A DNA stretch of 64,000 nt, from positions 62,001-126,000 of the forward strand of contig CACSJR010000004.1 of assembly GCA_902706235.1 (NCBI GenBank). Direction: 5' to 3'. The notes under the pieces are model-generated. The model made no database searches and was not told the DNA's origin. It saw only the letters and a program-made list of their open reading frames with translations. Origin of the DNA: Citrobacter sp. 18056 (GTDB lineage Bacteria; Pseudomonadota; Gammaproteobacteria; Enterobacterales; Enterobacteriaceae). This document shows, one piece after another, positions 25,343 through 35,153 of this stretch. Positions within the stretch are counted from its first letter, which is position 1. Each line of letters starts with the position of its first letter. The translations under genes were made by a program, and so were the position numbers.

Positions 25343-27232
25343 TTACATCACCAGGCGGCGAATGTCAGCCAGGGTGTTGTTGATGATGGTAATGAAGCGA
25401 GCACCATCAGCACCGTCGATGACACGGTGGTCGAAGGAAAGAGACATAGGCATCATCAGACGCGGTACGAACTCTTTACCGTTCCACACCGGCTCCATCG
25501 CCGACTTGGAGACACCGAGGATGGCCACTTCTGGCGCATTCACGATTGGCGCGAAGTGAGTCGTCCCGATCCCGCCGAGGCTGGAGATGGTGAAACAACC
25601 GCCCTGCATTTCGCCAGCGGTCAACTTGCCATCACGGGCTTTCTTGGAGATAGCCATCAGTTCGCGAGACAGTTCGGTGATGCTCTTCTTGTTCACGTCT
25701 TTGAAGACCGGAACAACCAGGCCGTTCGGGGTATCAACCGCTACGCCGACGTTGATGTATTTCTTCAGTGTCAGTTTCTGGCCGTCTTCAGACAGAGAGC
25801 TGTTGAAGCGTGGCATCTGCTCAAGTGCAGTCGCAACCGCTTTCATGATGAACACCACAGGGGTGAACTTCACGTCCAGCTTGCGCTTAGCCGCTTCTTC
25901 GTTCTGCTGTTTACGGAACGCTTCCAGATCGGTGATATCGGTTTTGTCGAAGTGGGTAACGTGCGGGATCATCACCCAGTTACGGCTCAGGTTAGCACCA
26001 GAGATTTTCTGGATGCGGCCCATTTCCACTTCTTCGATTTCGCCGAACTTGCTGAAGTCCACTTTCGGCCATGGCAGCATGCCTGGCAGACCACCGCCGG
26101 TTGCGGCAGCAGGTGCTGACTCAGCGCGTTTCACCGCGTCTTTCACGTAAGCCTGAACGTCTTCGCGCAGGATACGACCTTTACGACCGCTGCCTTTCAC
26201 TTTCGCCAGGTTCACGCCGAATTCGCGTGCCAGACGGCGGATCAGCGGAGTCGCGTGAACGTACGCGTCGTTCTCAGCGAACTCTGATTTGCCTTCTGCT
26301 TTCGTAGCCGGGGCCGCTGCAGGTGCTGCTTTAGCGGGTGCCGGAGCGGCGGCCGCTGGTGCTAAAGCTGGAGCAGCAGCCGGTGCAGCGCCTTCCACTT
26401 CGAAGACCATGATCAGAGAGCCGGTAGACACTTTGTCACCGGTGCTGATTTTGATTTCTTTTACGGTACCTGCGAACGGGGCCGGAACTTCCATTGAAGC
26501 CTTGTCACCTTCTACGGTGATCAGTGACTGTTCAGCGGCAACTTTATCGCCCACTTTTACCATCACTTCGGTCACTTCAACTTCGTCACCGCCGATGTCC
26601 GGTACGTTAACGTCTTTTGCGCCAGTCGCAGCAGGTGCTGCTGCCGCAGCCGGAGCTGCAGACTGTGCCGGAGCGGCAGCAGGTGCTTCACCCGCTACGT
26701 CGAAGACCATAATCAGCGAGCCGGTAGACACTTTGTCGCCGGTGTTGATTTTGATCTCTTTCACTGTGCCTGCGAACGGGGCCGGAACTTCCATTGAGGC
26801 TTTGTCGCCTTCAACGGTGATCAGGGACTGTTCAGCGGCAACGGTGTCGCCCACTTTGACCAGGATTTCGGTGACTTCAACTTCGTCGCCGCCGATATCC
26901 GGCACGTTAACGTCTTTTGCCGCAGCCGCAGCTGGGGCAGCAGCAGGTGCCGCGTCTTTCTTCTCTTCTGCCTGAGCAGGTGCAGCTGCTGCTGCACCGT
27001 CGGCGGAATCGAAAATCATGATCAGTTTACCGGTCTCGGTTTTGTCACCGACAGAGACTTTGATCTCTTTGACGATGCCAGCCTGCGGAGACGGAACTTC
27101 CATAGAGGCTTTGTCGCCTTCCACGGTGATCAGCGACTGTTCAACTTCAACTTTGTCGCCTGGTTTGACCAGGATCTCGGTGATTTCAACTTCATCAGCC
27201 CCGATGTCCGGCACATTGATTTCGATAGCCAT
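25343..27232 (-). CDS. aceF: pyruvate dehydrogenase E2, dihydrolipoamide acetyltransferase
   Basis: Core of the pyruvate dehydrogenase complex; moves acetyl groups from E1 to CoA on swinging lipoyl arms. The 629-residue protein has three lipoyl domains, each with the lipoylated lysine in [10 protein letters not shown] (first at Lys41, the others about 100 and 200 residues on), joined by long Ala/Pro linkers (PAAAPAQ-type). A peripheral-subunit binding domain follows ([34 protein letters not shown] is split around residues 325-360), then the catalytic domain with [13 protein letters not shown] at the C-terminus. It starts 14 bases after aceE. Confidence 0.98.
   Translation of the reverse strand: MAIEINVPDIGADEVEITEILVKPGDKVEVEQSLITVEGDKASMEVPSPQAGIVKEIKVSVGDKTETGKLIMIFDSADGAAAAAPAQAEEKKDAAPAAAPAAAAAKDVNVPDIGGDEVEVTEILVKVGDTVAAEQSLITVEGDKASMEVPAPFAGTVKEIKINTGDKVSTGSLIMVFDVAGEAPAAAPAQSAAPAAAAAPAATGAKDVNVPDIGGDEVEVTEVMVKVGDKVAAEQSLITVEGDKASMEVPAPFAGTVKEIKISTGDKVSTGSLIMVFEVEGAAPAAAPALAPAAAAPAPAKAAPAAAPATKAEGKSEFAENDAYVHATPLIRRLAREFGVNLAKVKGSGRKGRILREDVQAYVKDAVKRAESAPAAATGGGLPGMLPWPKVDFSKFGEIEEVEMGRIQKISGANLSRNWVMIPHVTHFDKTDITDLEAFRKQQNEEAAKRKLDVKFTPVVFIMKAVATALEQMPRFNSSLSEDGQKLTLKKYINVGVAVDTPNGLVVPVFKDVNKKSITELSRELMAISKKARDGKLTAGEMQGGCFTISSLGGIGTTHFAPIVNAPEVAILGVSKSAMEPVWNGKEFVPRLMMPMSLSFDHRVIDGADGARFITIINNTLADIRRLVM
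26402..26900 (-). repeat. 300-bp internal repeat encoding lipoyl domains 2 and 3
   Basis: The DNA for lipoyl domains 3 (from 26402) and 2 (from 26702) is nearly the same at exactly 300-bp spacing, for example GCGAACGGGGCCGGAACTTC in both. The copy for domain 1 (from about 27011) is more diverged. Confidence 0.85.
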
Positions 27233-27246
27233 TATTTTCTTACCTC

Positions 27247-29910
27247 TTACGCCAGACGCGGGTTAACTTTATCTGCATCGATGTTGAACTTGGTGATCGC
27301 TTCCGCTACCACTTTCTTGTCGATTTCACCACGTTTGGCCAGTTCGCCCAGGGCTGCAACAACCACATAAGAAGCATCAACTTCAAAGTGGTGACGCAGG
27401 TTTTCACGGCTGTCAGAACGACCAAAGCCGTCGGTACCCAGTACGCGGTAATCATCAGCCGGTACATAAGTACGAACCTGTTCAGCAAACAGTTTCATAT
27501 AGTCAGTCGATGCCACTGCCGGTGCGTCGTTCATCACCTGAGCGATGTACGGAACGCGCGGAGTTTCCATCGGGTGCAGCATGTTCCAGCGCTCACAGTC
27601 CTGACCGTCACGGGCCAGTTCGGTGAAGGAGGTGACGGAGTACACGTCAGAGCCCACGCCGTAGTCGTTGGCCAGGATCTGCGCTGCTTCACGAACGTGA
27701 CGCAGGATAGAACCGGAGCCCAGCAGCTGAACTTTACCTTTGTTACCCGCAACGGTTTCAAGTTTGTAGATACCTTTACGGATACCTTCCTCGGCACCTT
27801 CCGGCATCGCCGGCATGTGGTAGTTTTCGTTCAGGGTGGTGATGTAATAGAACACGTTCTCTTGCGCTTCACCGTACATGCGAACCAGGCCGTCATGCAT
27901 GATGACAGCAACTTCGTACGCGTAAGACGGGTCATAAGAGATACAGTTCGGGATAGTCAGAGACTGAATATGGCTGTGACCATCTTCGTGCTGCAGACCT
28001 TCACCGTTCAGGGTGGTACGACCGGAAGTCCCGCCGACCAGGAAGCCACGAGCCTGCTGATCGCCTGCCTGCCAGCACAGGTCGCCGATACGCTGGAAAC
28101 CGAACATGGAGTAGTAGATGTAGAACGGGATCATTGGCAGATTGTTGGTGCTGTAAGACGTCGCAGCCGCCAGCCAGGATGCGCCTGCACCCAGTTCGTT
28201 GATACCTTCCTGCAGGATCTGACCTTTCTCGTCTTCTTTGTAATACGCTACCTGCTCACGGTCCTGCGGGGTGTACTGCTGGCCGTTGGAGCTGTAGATA
28301 CCAATCTGACGGAACAGACCTTCCATACCGAAGGTACGCGCTTCATCGGCGAGAATCGGAACCAGACGCTCTTTGATAGACGGGTTCTTCAACATCACGT
28401 TCAGGGCACGAACGAAAGCGATGGTGGTCGAAATCTCTTTGTTCTGCTCTTCCAGCAGCTGAGAGAAGTCTGCCAGCGCAGGCATTTCCAGTTTCTCGGA
28501 GAAGTTCACCTGGCGGCTTGGCAGGTAGCCATGCAGCTTCTGACGCTGTGCGTGCAGGTAGGTGTGTTCTTCAGAACCTTCAGCGAAGGTGACGTACGGC
28601 AGTTTTTCGATGTCAGCATCGGTAACGGGTACGTTGAAACGGTCACGGACGTAACGAACGCCGTCCATGTTCATTTTCTTCACCTGGTGAGCGATGTTTT
28701 TGCCTTCGGCAGTTTCACCCATGCCATAACCTTTAACGGTATGTGCAAGGATGACAGTCGCTTTACCTTTGGTGTCCTGCGCGTTTTTCAGTGCAGCGTA
28801 GACTTTCTTCGGATCGTGACCACCACGGTTCAACGCCCAGATCTGCTCATCAGTCCAGTCTGCAACCAGTGCGGCAGTTTCAGGATATTTACCGAAGAAG
28901 TGCTCACGTACGTAAGCGCCGTTTTTGGATTTGAAGGTCTGGTAGTCGCCATCAACGGTTTCGTTCATCAGCTGAATCAGCTTACCGCTGGTGTCTTTAC
29001 GCAGCAGCTCATCCCAACGACCGCCCCACATGACTTTCACTACGTTCCAGCCAGCACCGCTGAAGATGCCTTCCAGTTCGTTAACGATTTTGCCGTTACC
29101 GGTGACCGGGCCATCCAGACGCTGGAGGTTACAGTTGATGATGAAGCACAGGTTGTCCAGCTTGTCGCGGGTTGCGATGGTGATAGCACCCTTGGATTCT
29201 GGTTCATCCATCTCGCCGTCGCCCAGGAAGGCATAAACGGTCTGCTTAGAGGTATCTTTCAGGCCACGGTGTTCCAGATATTTCAGGAATTTAGCCTGGT
29301 AGATAGCACCAATTGGGCCCAGACCCATGGATACGGTCGGGAACTGCCAGAATTCTGGCATCAGTTTTGGATGCGGGTAAGAAGAGAGACCGTTACCGTG
29401 AACTTCCTGACGGAAGTTGTTCATCTGCTCTTCGGTCAGACGACCTTCAAGGAATGCACGTGCGTAAACGCCTGGAGAGATGTGGCCCTGGAAGTACACC
29501 AGGTCGCCGCCATCTTGCTCGTTGCGTGCACGGAAGAAGTGGTTGTAGCACACTTCATAAATGGTCGCAGAAGACTGGAAGGAGGACATGTGGCCACCCA
29601 GTTCCAGATCTTTTTTGGATGCGCGCAGAACGGTCATGATCGCGTTCCAGCGGATAGCTGAACGAATGCGGCGTTCCAGATCCAGATCGCCCGGATATTC
29701 CGGCTCATCTTCAACGGCAATTGTATTCACATAATTGCTTGCCCCGGCTCCAGCTGCCACGCTCACGCCGCCTTTGCGGGCTTCGGAAAGCAGCTGATCA
29801 ATCAGATACTGAGCGCGCTCAACACCTTCTTCACGGATGACCGATTCGATCGCCTGTAGCCAGTCGCGAGTTTCGATCGGATCCACGTCATTTTGCAAAC
29901 GGTCTGACAT
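27247..29910 (-). CDS. aceE: pyruvate dehydrogenase E1 component
   Basis: Thiamine-diphosphate enzyme that decarboxylates pyruvate and acetylates the lipoyl groups of AceF. The 887-residue homodimeric-type E1 has the E. coli length. The TPP/Mg motif is [14 protein letters not shown]...NCNLQ (about residues 230-262), with [29 protein letters not shown] and [18 protein letters not shown] as other conserved blocks. It begins after a 141-bp gap downstream of pdhR that holds no gene, and runs into aceF. Strong codon bias fits high expression. Confidence 0.98.
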   Translation of the reverse strand: MSDRLQNDVDPIETRDWLQAIESVIREEGVERAQYLIDQLLSEARKGGVSVAAGAGASNYVNTIAVEDEPEYPGDLDLERRIRSAIRWNAIMTVLRASKKDLELGGHMSSFQSSATIYEVCYNHFFRARNEQDGGDLVYFQGHISPGVYARAFLEGRLTEEQMNNFRQEVHGNGLSSYPHPKLMPEFWQFPTVSMGLGPIGAIYQAKFLKYLEHRGLKDTSKQTVYAFLGDGEMDEPESKGAITIATRDKLDNLCFIINCNLQRLDGPVTGNGKIVNELEGIFSGAGWNVVKVMWGGRWDELLRKDTSGKLIQLMNETVDGDYQTFKSKNGAYVREHFFGKYPETAALVADWTDEQIWALNRGGHDPKKVYAALKNAQDTKGKATVILAHTVKGYGMGETAEGKNIAHQVKKMNMDGVRYVRDRFNVPVTDADIEKLPYVTFAEGSEEHTYLHAQRQKLHGYLPSRQVNFSEKLEMPALADFSQLLEEQNKEISTTIAFVRALNVMLKNPSIKERLVPILADEARTFGMEGLFRQIGIYSSNGQQYTPQDREQVAYYKEDEKGQILQEGINELGAGASWLAAATSYSTNNLPMIPFYIYYSMFGFQRIGDLCWQAGDQQARGFLVGGTSGRTTLNGEGLQHEDGHSHIQSLTIPNCISYDPSYAYEVAVIMHDGLVRMYGEAQENVFYYITTLNENYHMPAMPEGAEEGIRKGIYKLETVAGNKGKVQLLGSGSILRHVREAAQILANDYGVGSDVYSVTSFTELARDGQDCERWNMLHPMETPRVPYIAQVMNDAPAVASTDYMKLFAEQVRTYVPADDYRVLGTDGFGRSDSRENLRHHFEVDASYVVVAALGELAKRGEIDKKVVAEAITKFNIDADKVNPRLA

Positions 29911-30051
29911 GGGGGTATTCCTTATCTATCTAATAACGTTGATTTGTCTGGAACCTGTCCCATTGCGTTTTCGCTGTGCAAAAGCGCAATAAGACAGGTT
30001 CTGCGTTTAGTTGCCGCGCTCTAAATACTGGCGCATAAAAATCAGGTGTTG

Positions 30052-30816
30052 CTAGTCCTTCCGTTGCTGTAGGCGGCGAAGCGAGCGGTCTCGACGACTT
30101 TGCTCACGGCTGCGGTCCAGCAAGATTTCCTCAATGAAGGCCAGGTGACGGTGCGACGCTTCTCGCGCTTGCTCCGGCTCTCTGGCCATTATCGCCTCGA
30201 AAACACGAGTGCGATGGCTGCTGACCAGCGGAAGCATTTCCCGGCTGGCATACAGCAATTCAAAGTTCTGTCGAACGTTCTGCGCGAGCATTGGTTCCAT
30301 GCAGCGTAGCAGATGGAGTAAGACCACATTATGGGCGGCTTCGGTGACGGCAATTTGATACTGGACGACAGCGCTGGATTCGGCATCAAGATCGCCAGAC
30401 TGCTGAGCGACTTCAATCGCGCGATGCAGCTCGCGGATGCGCGTACGATCTTCTTCGTTACTGCGTAACGCAGCATAGTACGCGGCAATACCTTCCAGTG
30501 CGTGGCGGGTTTCCAGCAGATCAAATTGGGATTCAGGGTGGTCGGAGAGCAATTCTACCAGCGGATCGCTGAAGCTCTGCCAAAGGCTACTTTGAACAAA
30601 GGTACCGCCGCCCTGGCGACGAAGCAGAAGGCCCTTCGCTTCGAGACGTTGAATCGCCTCACGCAGAGAGGGACGGGACACGTCGAACTGTTTTGCCAGT
30701 TCGCGTTCAGGCGGAAGTTTTTCACCGGGGCGCAGCGTCCCCTCAAGAATCAAAAACTCCAGCTGCTGCTCAATCACATCGGATAATTTTGGTTGGCGGA
30801 TTTTGCTGTAGGCCAT
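30052..30816 (-). CDS. pdhR: pyruvate-responsive GntR-family repressor
   Basis: FadR-subfamily GntR repressor of the pdh operon that leaves DNA on binding pyruvate. The 254-residue protein has the winged helix in its first about 75 residues ([39 protein letters not shown]) and the FCD effector domain with conserved Asp/His metal ligands thereafter, ending in a basic tail. Five more codons are open upstream, but [13 protein letters not shown] is the conserved start. Its own operator is at 30850-30866. Confidence 0.97.
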   Translation of the reverse strand: MAYSKIRQPKLSDVIEQQLEFLILEGTLRPGEKLPPERELAKQFDVSRPSLREAIQRLEAKGLLLRRQGGGTFVQSSLWQSFSDPLVELLSDHPESQFDLLETRHALEGIAAYYAALRSNEEDRTRIRELHRAIEVAQQSGDLDAESSAVVQYQIAVTEAAHNVVLLHLLRCMEPMLAQNVRQNFELLYASREMLPLVSSHRTRVFEAIMAREPEQAREASHRHLAFIEEILLDRSREQSRRDRSLRRLQQRKD

Positions 30817-30849
30817 GGTTCCCTGTCTCAAGCCATTTTACCCGGAGTC

Positions 30850-30866
30850 AATTGGTCTTACCAATT
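30850..30866. promoter_or_regulatory. PdhR operator
   Basis: AATTGGTCTTACCAATT is a perfect 7-3-7 palindrome containing the ATTGGTNNNACCAAT consensus of PdhR. It lies directly downstream of the pdhR -10 box, positioned for autorepression of the whole operon. Confidence 0.92.
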
Positions 30867-30892
30867 CATAGTTCGTGACGCTAAAGTAACAA
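30865..30892 (-). promoter_or_regulatory. pdhR operon promoter
   Basis: On the minus strand TTGTTA (30887-30892) and TATGAA (30865-30870) are 16 bp apart, about 50 bp before pdhR, with the PdhR box overlapping the end of the -10. Confidence 0.65.
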
Positions 30893-31272
30893 AGTATTCA
30901 CCTTCTGTCCATACAGGTTTTGATTGAAATCAGTAAACCCGGCACATTTTAACAACCTTACAGAAGACACGTTTCAGAAATGTAACTTTGCAAAAATGTT
31001 GCGTTTACCTATAAAGGAGGAGATTTAACCAGGCAGAAACGAAAAAATGTGCAGCCTGAAGCGATTCAACACCACAAAAAATGCATGAAAATTCATGTTC
31101 TCCCGGCAATTTCTGAATATCAAACGGCCGATCGACTCCCTTCCCGCATTTACATTTGCTTTCTTTTTATGCAACTCGTCATCACCCCTTCATAAAGCAG
31201 GTGCATTCAGTCGCACTTACCACTATTCTCCCAACTGCGGAAGACACCTGAATAACTTTCAGATCTCTGCCC

Positions 31273-31290
31273 TGTAAAAAATAATGTACA
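31273..31290. promoter_or_regulatory. TyrR-box-like element upstream of aroP
   Basis: TGTAAA-N6-TGTACA differs from the TyrR box TGTAAAN6TTTACA at one position. It lies about 85 bp before aroP, where E. coli aroP has TyrR boxes that repress it with aromatic amino acids. Confidence 0.6.
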
Positions 31291-31374
31291 GAATATGGAA
31301 AGTTCATAACGACACGCGCTTAGAACCTGGGTTCTTATAAAAGTGTAGAAAAATCAACCACACACGAGGTTTTC

Positions 31375-32745
31375 ATGATGGAAGGTCAACAGCAAGGCGA
31401 TCAGCTGAAGCGCGGCCTTAAAAACCGCCACATTCAGCTGATCGCGCTGGGTGGAGCTATCGGAACGGGCCTGTTTCTGGGCAGCGCCTCCGTTATTCAA
31501 TCCGCAGGACCGGGGATTATTCTCGGCTATGCGATAGCAGGTTTTGTGGCCTTTCTGATCATGCGTCAGTTAGGTGAAATGGTGGTAGAAGAGCCGGTTG
31601 CCGGTTCTTTCAGCCACTTTGCCTATAAGTACTGGGGCAACTTTGCCGGTTTCGCCTCCGGCTGGAACTACTGGGTGCTGTACGTGCTGGTCGCAATGGC
31701 CGAGCTGACGGCGGTCGGGAAATACATCCAGTTCTGGTGGCCTGAAATCCCAACCTGGGCGTCTGCTGCGGTGTTCTTCGTGGTGATCAACGCCGTCAAC
31801 CTGACCAACGTTAAAGTGTTCGGTGAGATGGAGTTCTGGTTTGCCATCATCAAAGTCGTCGCGGTTGTGGCGATGATCCTGTTCGGCGGCTGGCTGCTGT
31901 TCAGCGGCAACGGTGGCCCGCAGGCTACCGTACGTAATCTGTGGGATCAGGGAGGTTTCCTGCCGCACGGCATACACGGGCTGGTGATGATGATGGCGAT
32001 CATCATGTTCTCCTTCGGCGGCCTGGAACTGGTCGGCATAACCGCTGCTGAAGCCGATGATCCGCAGAAAAGCATCCCGAAAGCCACCAACCAGGTTATC
32101 TACCGTATCCTGATTTTCTATGTGGGCTCGCTGGCGGTTCTGCTGTCGCTACTGCCGTGGACGCGTGTGACTTCAGACACCAGCCCGTTCGTGCTTATCT
32201 TCCACGAACTCGGCGACACCTTCGTGGCTAACGCCCTGAACGTGGTGGTACTGACCGCCGCGCTGTCGGTGTACAACAGCTGCGTATACTGTAACAGCCG
32301 TATGCTGTTCGGCCTGGCGCAGCAGGGGAACGCCCCGAAAGCGCTGTCTAAAGTCGACAAACGTGGCGTGCCGGTTAACACCATTCTGGTTTCTGCACTG
32401 TTCACCGCGCTGTGCGTGCTGATCAACTACCTGGCGCCGGAGTCCGCATTTGGCCTGCTGATGGCACTGGTGGTTTCTGCTCTGGTAATTAACTGGGCGA
32501 TGATTAGCCTGGCGCACATCAAATTCCGCCGCGCGAAGAAACAGCAGGGCGTCACCACGCGCTTCCCTGCCCTGTTCTATCCGCTGGGGAACTGGATTTG
32601 CCTGTTTACCGTTGCTGCGGTGCTGGTCATCATGCTGATGACGCCGGGCATGGCCATCTCCGTGTATCTGATCCCGGTGTGGATTGTGATTCTGGGCATT
32701 GGCTACATGGTTAAACAGAAAGGGGCTAAAGCCGTCCGCGCTTAA
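31375..32745 (+). CDS. aroP: aromatic amino acid:H+ permease
   Basis: Inner-membrane APC-family transporter for phenylalanine, tyrosine and tryptophan. The 456-residue protein has 12 membrane segments and the family signature ALGGAIGTGLFLGSASVIQSAGPG near the N-terminus, with RQLGEMVVEEPVAGSFSHFAYKYWG and FGGLELVGITAAEAD as other conserved blocks. Start ATG 31375 is followed directly by a second ATG; the first fits CACGAGG spacing and the E. coli MMEGQQ start. Ends in a terminator at 32754. Its closest alternative, pheP, normally lies elsewhere, and pdhR synteny favours aroP. Confidence 0.96.
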   Translation: MMEGQQQGDQLKRGLKNRHIQLIALGGAIGTGLFLGSASVIQSAGPGIILGYAIAGFVAFLIMRQLGEMVVEEPVAGSFSHFAYKYWGNFAGFASGWNYWVLYVLVAMAELTAVGKYIQFWWPEIPTWASAAVFFVVINAVNLTNVKVFGEMEFWFAIIKVVAVVAMILFGGWLLFSGNGGPQATVRNLWDQGGFLPHGIHGLVMMMAIIMFSFGGLELVGITAAEADDPQKSIPKATNQVIYRILIFYVGSLAVLLSLLPWTRVTSDTSPFVLIFHELGDTFVANALNVVVLTAALSVYNSCVYCNSRMLFGLAQQGNAPKALSKVDKRGVPVNTILVSALFTALCVLINYLAPESAFGLLMALVVSALVINWAMISLAHIKFRRAKKQQGVTTRFPALFYPLGNWICLFTVAAVLVIMLMTPGMAISVYLIPVWIVILGIGYMVKQKGAKAVRA

Positions 32746-32753
32746 TCCTTTCA

Positions 32754-32786
32754 CGCTCTGTACCTCATTGCGGGTACAGAGCGTTT
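32754..32786 (+). terminator. intrinsic terminator of aroP
   Basis: CGCTCTGTACC (32754-32764) pairs with GGTACAGAGCG (32773-32783), 8-nt loop, then TTTCT. It separates aroP from the LacI-family gene. Confidence 0.82.
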
Positions 32787-32849
32787 CTCCCCTGTCCAAA
32801 AAGAGGTACCATCCAGCGGTAACAGCCGACAAAAGGATGCGTGCGACCG

Positions 32850-33890
32850 ATGAAAAAGAACCTGACGATCAAAGACATTGCCGAACTGGCGAACGTCTCC
32901 ATCGCGACTGTTTCACGGGTGCTGAACAACAACAGCTGGGTGTCTGACAAGACGCGCGAGAAAGTGCAGAAGGTCATCGACGATCACAATTTCAGCCCGA
33001 ACCTGATGGCCCGCAGCATGATCTCCCGCAAGAGCATGACGCTGGCCGTTGTGGTTTCCGACATCACCAGCCCATACTTTGCCACTCTGGTCGAACAGAT
33101 TGAAAAAGCCTGTTTGCAGGCAGGCTACAAAATCGTACTGTTCGATACGCAATCCGCCAACAAGCGCACTGATTCAAGCCAGGTGATTGCCGAAGATCAG
33201 ATTTTCAGCAGCATCATCGACAGCCAACTCGACGGGGTAATTATCCTCGGCGGCAATATCGACTACCTGAAAATCCCCGAAGGCTATCTCGATGGTTTAC
33301 AGAAGCTTATCGCCACCCTGCCGGTCATTGTCGTGGGCCGTAAGCTGGCACATTACGACTATACCTGCCTGCAGCGCGATCAGGTGAACTGCGTGAAGAT
33401 GGTCACCAAATATCTGCTGGAAAAAGGCCATCGCGACATCGCGTTTATCGGCGGTTCGCCGGGCGTCTACATGACCGGCCAGCGCGTCAGCGCCTTCCGC
33501 GACACCCTGCGACAGGCTGAGATCGACGCGGACAACGCGCATATCATCGAAACCAACTTCTACTCCCAGCATGGTTATGAGGCCATTTCTCGCCTGCTGA
33601 AATCCGGGCGCGCCCTACCCCAGGCGTTACTGGCGATCAACGACCGTGTGGCGATGGGTGCCATTCGTGCGCTCAAAGACAACGGCCTGAACGTGCCGGA
33701 CGATATCGCCGTCGCCAGCTGTGAATACTTCCCCGGCAGCGAATATTATATTCCGCGCCTGACCACCGTCGATCATCAGAATAATGTGTTAGGACAACAG
33801 GTTATTCGTCAGATGATGACCCTGTTGCAGGACATGTTGCCCGAGTCCCTCGACATAACCCCCCAGCTCATTACGGGCGAATCTGCTTAA
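32850..33890 (+). CDS. LacI/GalR-family repressor of the adjacent sugar operon
   Basis: A 346-residue LacI-family regulator, cytoplasmic. The HTH and hinge are NLTIKDIAELANVSIATVSRVLNNNSWVSDKTREKVQKVI at residues 4-44, followed by a periplasmic-binding-protein-like effector domain starting TLAVVVSDITSPYFATLVEQIEKACLQAGY. Start is ambiguous: ATG 32850 gives MKKNLTIKD, GTG 32841 adds three residues and lies closer to AAAGGA. The gene is followed by 153 bp carrying a perfect LacI-type operator and then a four-gene sugar operon, so local control is very likely. The effector is probably a sugar (phosphate) of that pathway and cannot be named. Confidence 0.9.
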   Translation: MKKNLTIKDIAELANVSIATVSRVLNNNSWVSDKTREKVQKVIDDHNFSPNLMARSMISRKSMTLAVVVSDITSPYFATLVEQIEKACLQAGYKIVLFDTQSANKRTDSSQVIAEDQIFSSIIDSQLDGVIILGGNIDYLKIPEGYLDGLQKLIATLPVIVVGRKLAHYDYTCLQRDQVNCVKMVTKYLLEKGHRDIAFIGGSPGVYMTGQRVSAFRDTLRQAEIDADNAHIIETNFYSQHGYEAISRLLKSGRALPQALLAINDRVAMGAIRALKDNGLNVPDDIAVASCEYFPGSEYYIPRLTTVDHQNNVLGQQVIRQMMTLLQDMLPESLDITPQLITGESA

Positions 33891-33907
33891 TTTCTTCCCT
33901 CGACCTT

Positions 33908-33934
33908 GCCCGGTAGCACCGCTCCTGACCGGGC
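33908..33934. repeat. REP-like palindrome
   Basis: GCCCGGT (33908-33914) with ACCGGGC (33928-33934), 18 bp after the LacI-family gene stop. It belongs to the same dispersed type as those at 4857, 7368 and 10593. It may bound the regulator transcript. Confidence 0.6.
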
Positions 33935-33973
33935 TTACAAATCGATCCAAATCACATATCTGAGATCATTAAA

Positions 33974-34001
33974 TTGACCAATCATTTTCCCTGATCATAT
34001 T
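33974..34001 (+). promoter_or_regulatory. promoter of the SIS-PTS-symporter-GH43 operon
   Basis: TTGACC (33974-33979) and CATATT (33996-34001) with 16-bp spacing, about 45 bp before the SIS gene. The expected start point falls inside the operator at 34005-34020. Confidence 0.6.
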
Positions 34002-34004
34002 TTA

Positions 34005-34020
34005 CTGAAAACGTTTTCAG
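34005..34020. promoter_or_regulatory. LacI-family operator
   Basis: CTGAAAACGTTTTCAG is a perfect 16-bp palindrome with the central CG and AAACGTTT core of LacI/GalR-family operators. It directly follows the -10 box, an ideal place for repression by the regulator encoded at 32850-33890. Confidence 0.88.
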
Positions 34021-34043
34021 GTTTTCAGCGCAGAGAGGGCAAG

Positions 34044-35114
34044 ATGAAACCGACCATGATGACTTACATCCACGAAGAGCATGCGACGCTGTCGCAAATT
34101 CTGAATAACTATCCGGCATCAATCCCGGCAATCGAAGACGAGAATGAGTGGCTGCTGCTGGCCACCGGCTCCAGCGTCAACGCAGCGGTCAGCGCCAAGT
34201 ACTACATCGAAAGCCTGTCTGACGTGCGGGTAACGATCGCTGAGCCATTCCACTACCAGCATTCCGAGAAGCATAATCCTGCCATTCGTACGGTGGTGGC
34301 TGTTTCGCAAAGCGGGGAAAGCACCTCGACTCTGCACGCCCTGGCAGCGCTGAAAAAGCGCTTCACGGTGAAAACCGTCGGTGTAACCAGCAAACCGCAA
34401 AGCGAGCTGGCGAAAACGGCAGATACTTTCGTGCTGCTGGATATTGGTGAAGAGCGCGTGGGCTACGTGACCAAAGGCTACGTCTCCACCATTCTGACGC
34501 TAATGCTGATGGGTCTGCGCCATGCGCATGCCGTCGGGGCGATTGATGATGCGCGGGAGCTGCAAGAGCTGGCGACATTGCGCGAAGCCGTGAACGCAAT
34601 CCCGGCCATTATCGACACCACCGAATCATTTTTCAGCCGCTGGAAGGACTGCCTCATCGCCTCCCCACGCTTCACCAGCATCGGCTACGGCCCGGCGGTA
34701 GGCGTGTGCATGGAGATGGCGACCAAATTCACTGAAACCGTGCGCGTGCCGTCTCAGGGCATTGAAATGGAAGTGTTTATGCACGGCCCGTATTTCGAAA
34801 TTAACCCGCAGCACCGACTGTTTTTCCTCGATGTGCCGAGTGTAGCCCGTGAGCGTCTGAACCTGCTGCGCCAGTACGAGCAGCGCCACACCCAGTACGT
34901 TTACACCGTCACGCCGGGCAGCAGCGACGACCCGCATACGCTGGCGCTGAATGTCGATGTGCCGGAAACCGTGCTGCCGCTGCTGATGATTATTCCGTTC
35001 CAGATCCTCGCCCATCACATCGCCGAGGGGAAAGGCAACAACCTGCCGCAGCGTATCTTCACCGACTTTGGCATTGCCGTAAAAAGTAAAACCAAACCTG
35101 GCGACTACGCCTGA
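34044..35114 (+). CDS. double-SIS-domain protein (sugar-phosphate isomerase or deglycase-like)
   Basis: A 356-residue cytoplasmic protein with two SIS domains, like the isomerase half of GlmS or the fructosamine-6-phosphate deglycases FrlB/GfrF and AgaS. Domain 1 has WLLLATGSSVNAAVSAKYY and AVSQSGESTSTLHALAALKK; domain 2 has FTSIGYGPAVGVCMEMATKFTETVRVPSQGIEMEVFMHGPYFEI, the GlmS-like His-Gly-Pro block. There is no glutamine amidotransferase domain. Expected chemistry is aldose/ketose isomerisation or deamination/deglycation of a phosphorylated amino- or amine-linked sugar, perhaps the product of the PTS encoded next. The first gene of the operon, with AGAGAGGG before ATG 34044. The substrate is unknown. 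Confidence 0.85.
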   Translation: MKPTMMTYIHEEHATLSQILNNYPASIPAIEDENEWLLLATGSSVNAAVSAKYYIESLSDVRVTIAEPFHYQHSEKHNPAIRTVVAVSQSGESTSTLHALAALKKRFTVKTVGVTSKPQSELAKTADTFVLLDIGEERVGYVTKGYVSTILTLMLMGLRHAHAVGAIDDARELQELATLREAVNAIPAIIDTTESFFSRWKDCLIASPRFTSIGYGPAVGVCMEMATKFTETVRVPSQGIEMEVFMHGPYFEINPQHRLFFLDVPSVARERLNLLRQYEQRHTQYVYTVTPGSSDDPHTLALNVDVPETVLPLLMIIPFQILAHHIAEGKGNNLPQRIFTDFGIAVKSKTKPGDYA

Positions 35115-35153
35115 TTAGCCGATCGTACCCTCTGACTTATAAGGTGCTTCACC

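Larger units (their letters stand above)
30817..31374. other. 558-bp divergent intergenic region pdhR / aroP
   Basis: Contains the pdhR promoter and PdhR box at the left, a TyrR-box-like element at 31273-31290 and the aroP leader at the right. Between them, 30900-31260 holds no convincing gene. A strong ribosome-site-like AAAGGAGGAG at 31013-31022 has no start codon at proper spacing; the first ATG after it (31047) gives only 13 codons. Confidence 0.6.

Noticed and set aside
27388-29661. Very long (757-codon) open frame on the + strand opposite aceE
   Set aside because: It is fully antisense to the strongly conserved, highly biased aceE gene. Such frames arise from codon bias; the translation has no domain, and no start signal is seen.
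31095-31277. 60-codon frame in the pdhR-aroP gap
   Set aside because: No ribosome-binding site before ATG 31095, composition without structure or signal peptide, and it overlaps the TyrR-box region. Kept as non-coding.
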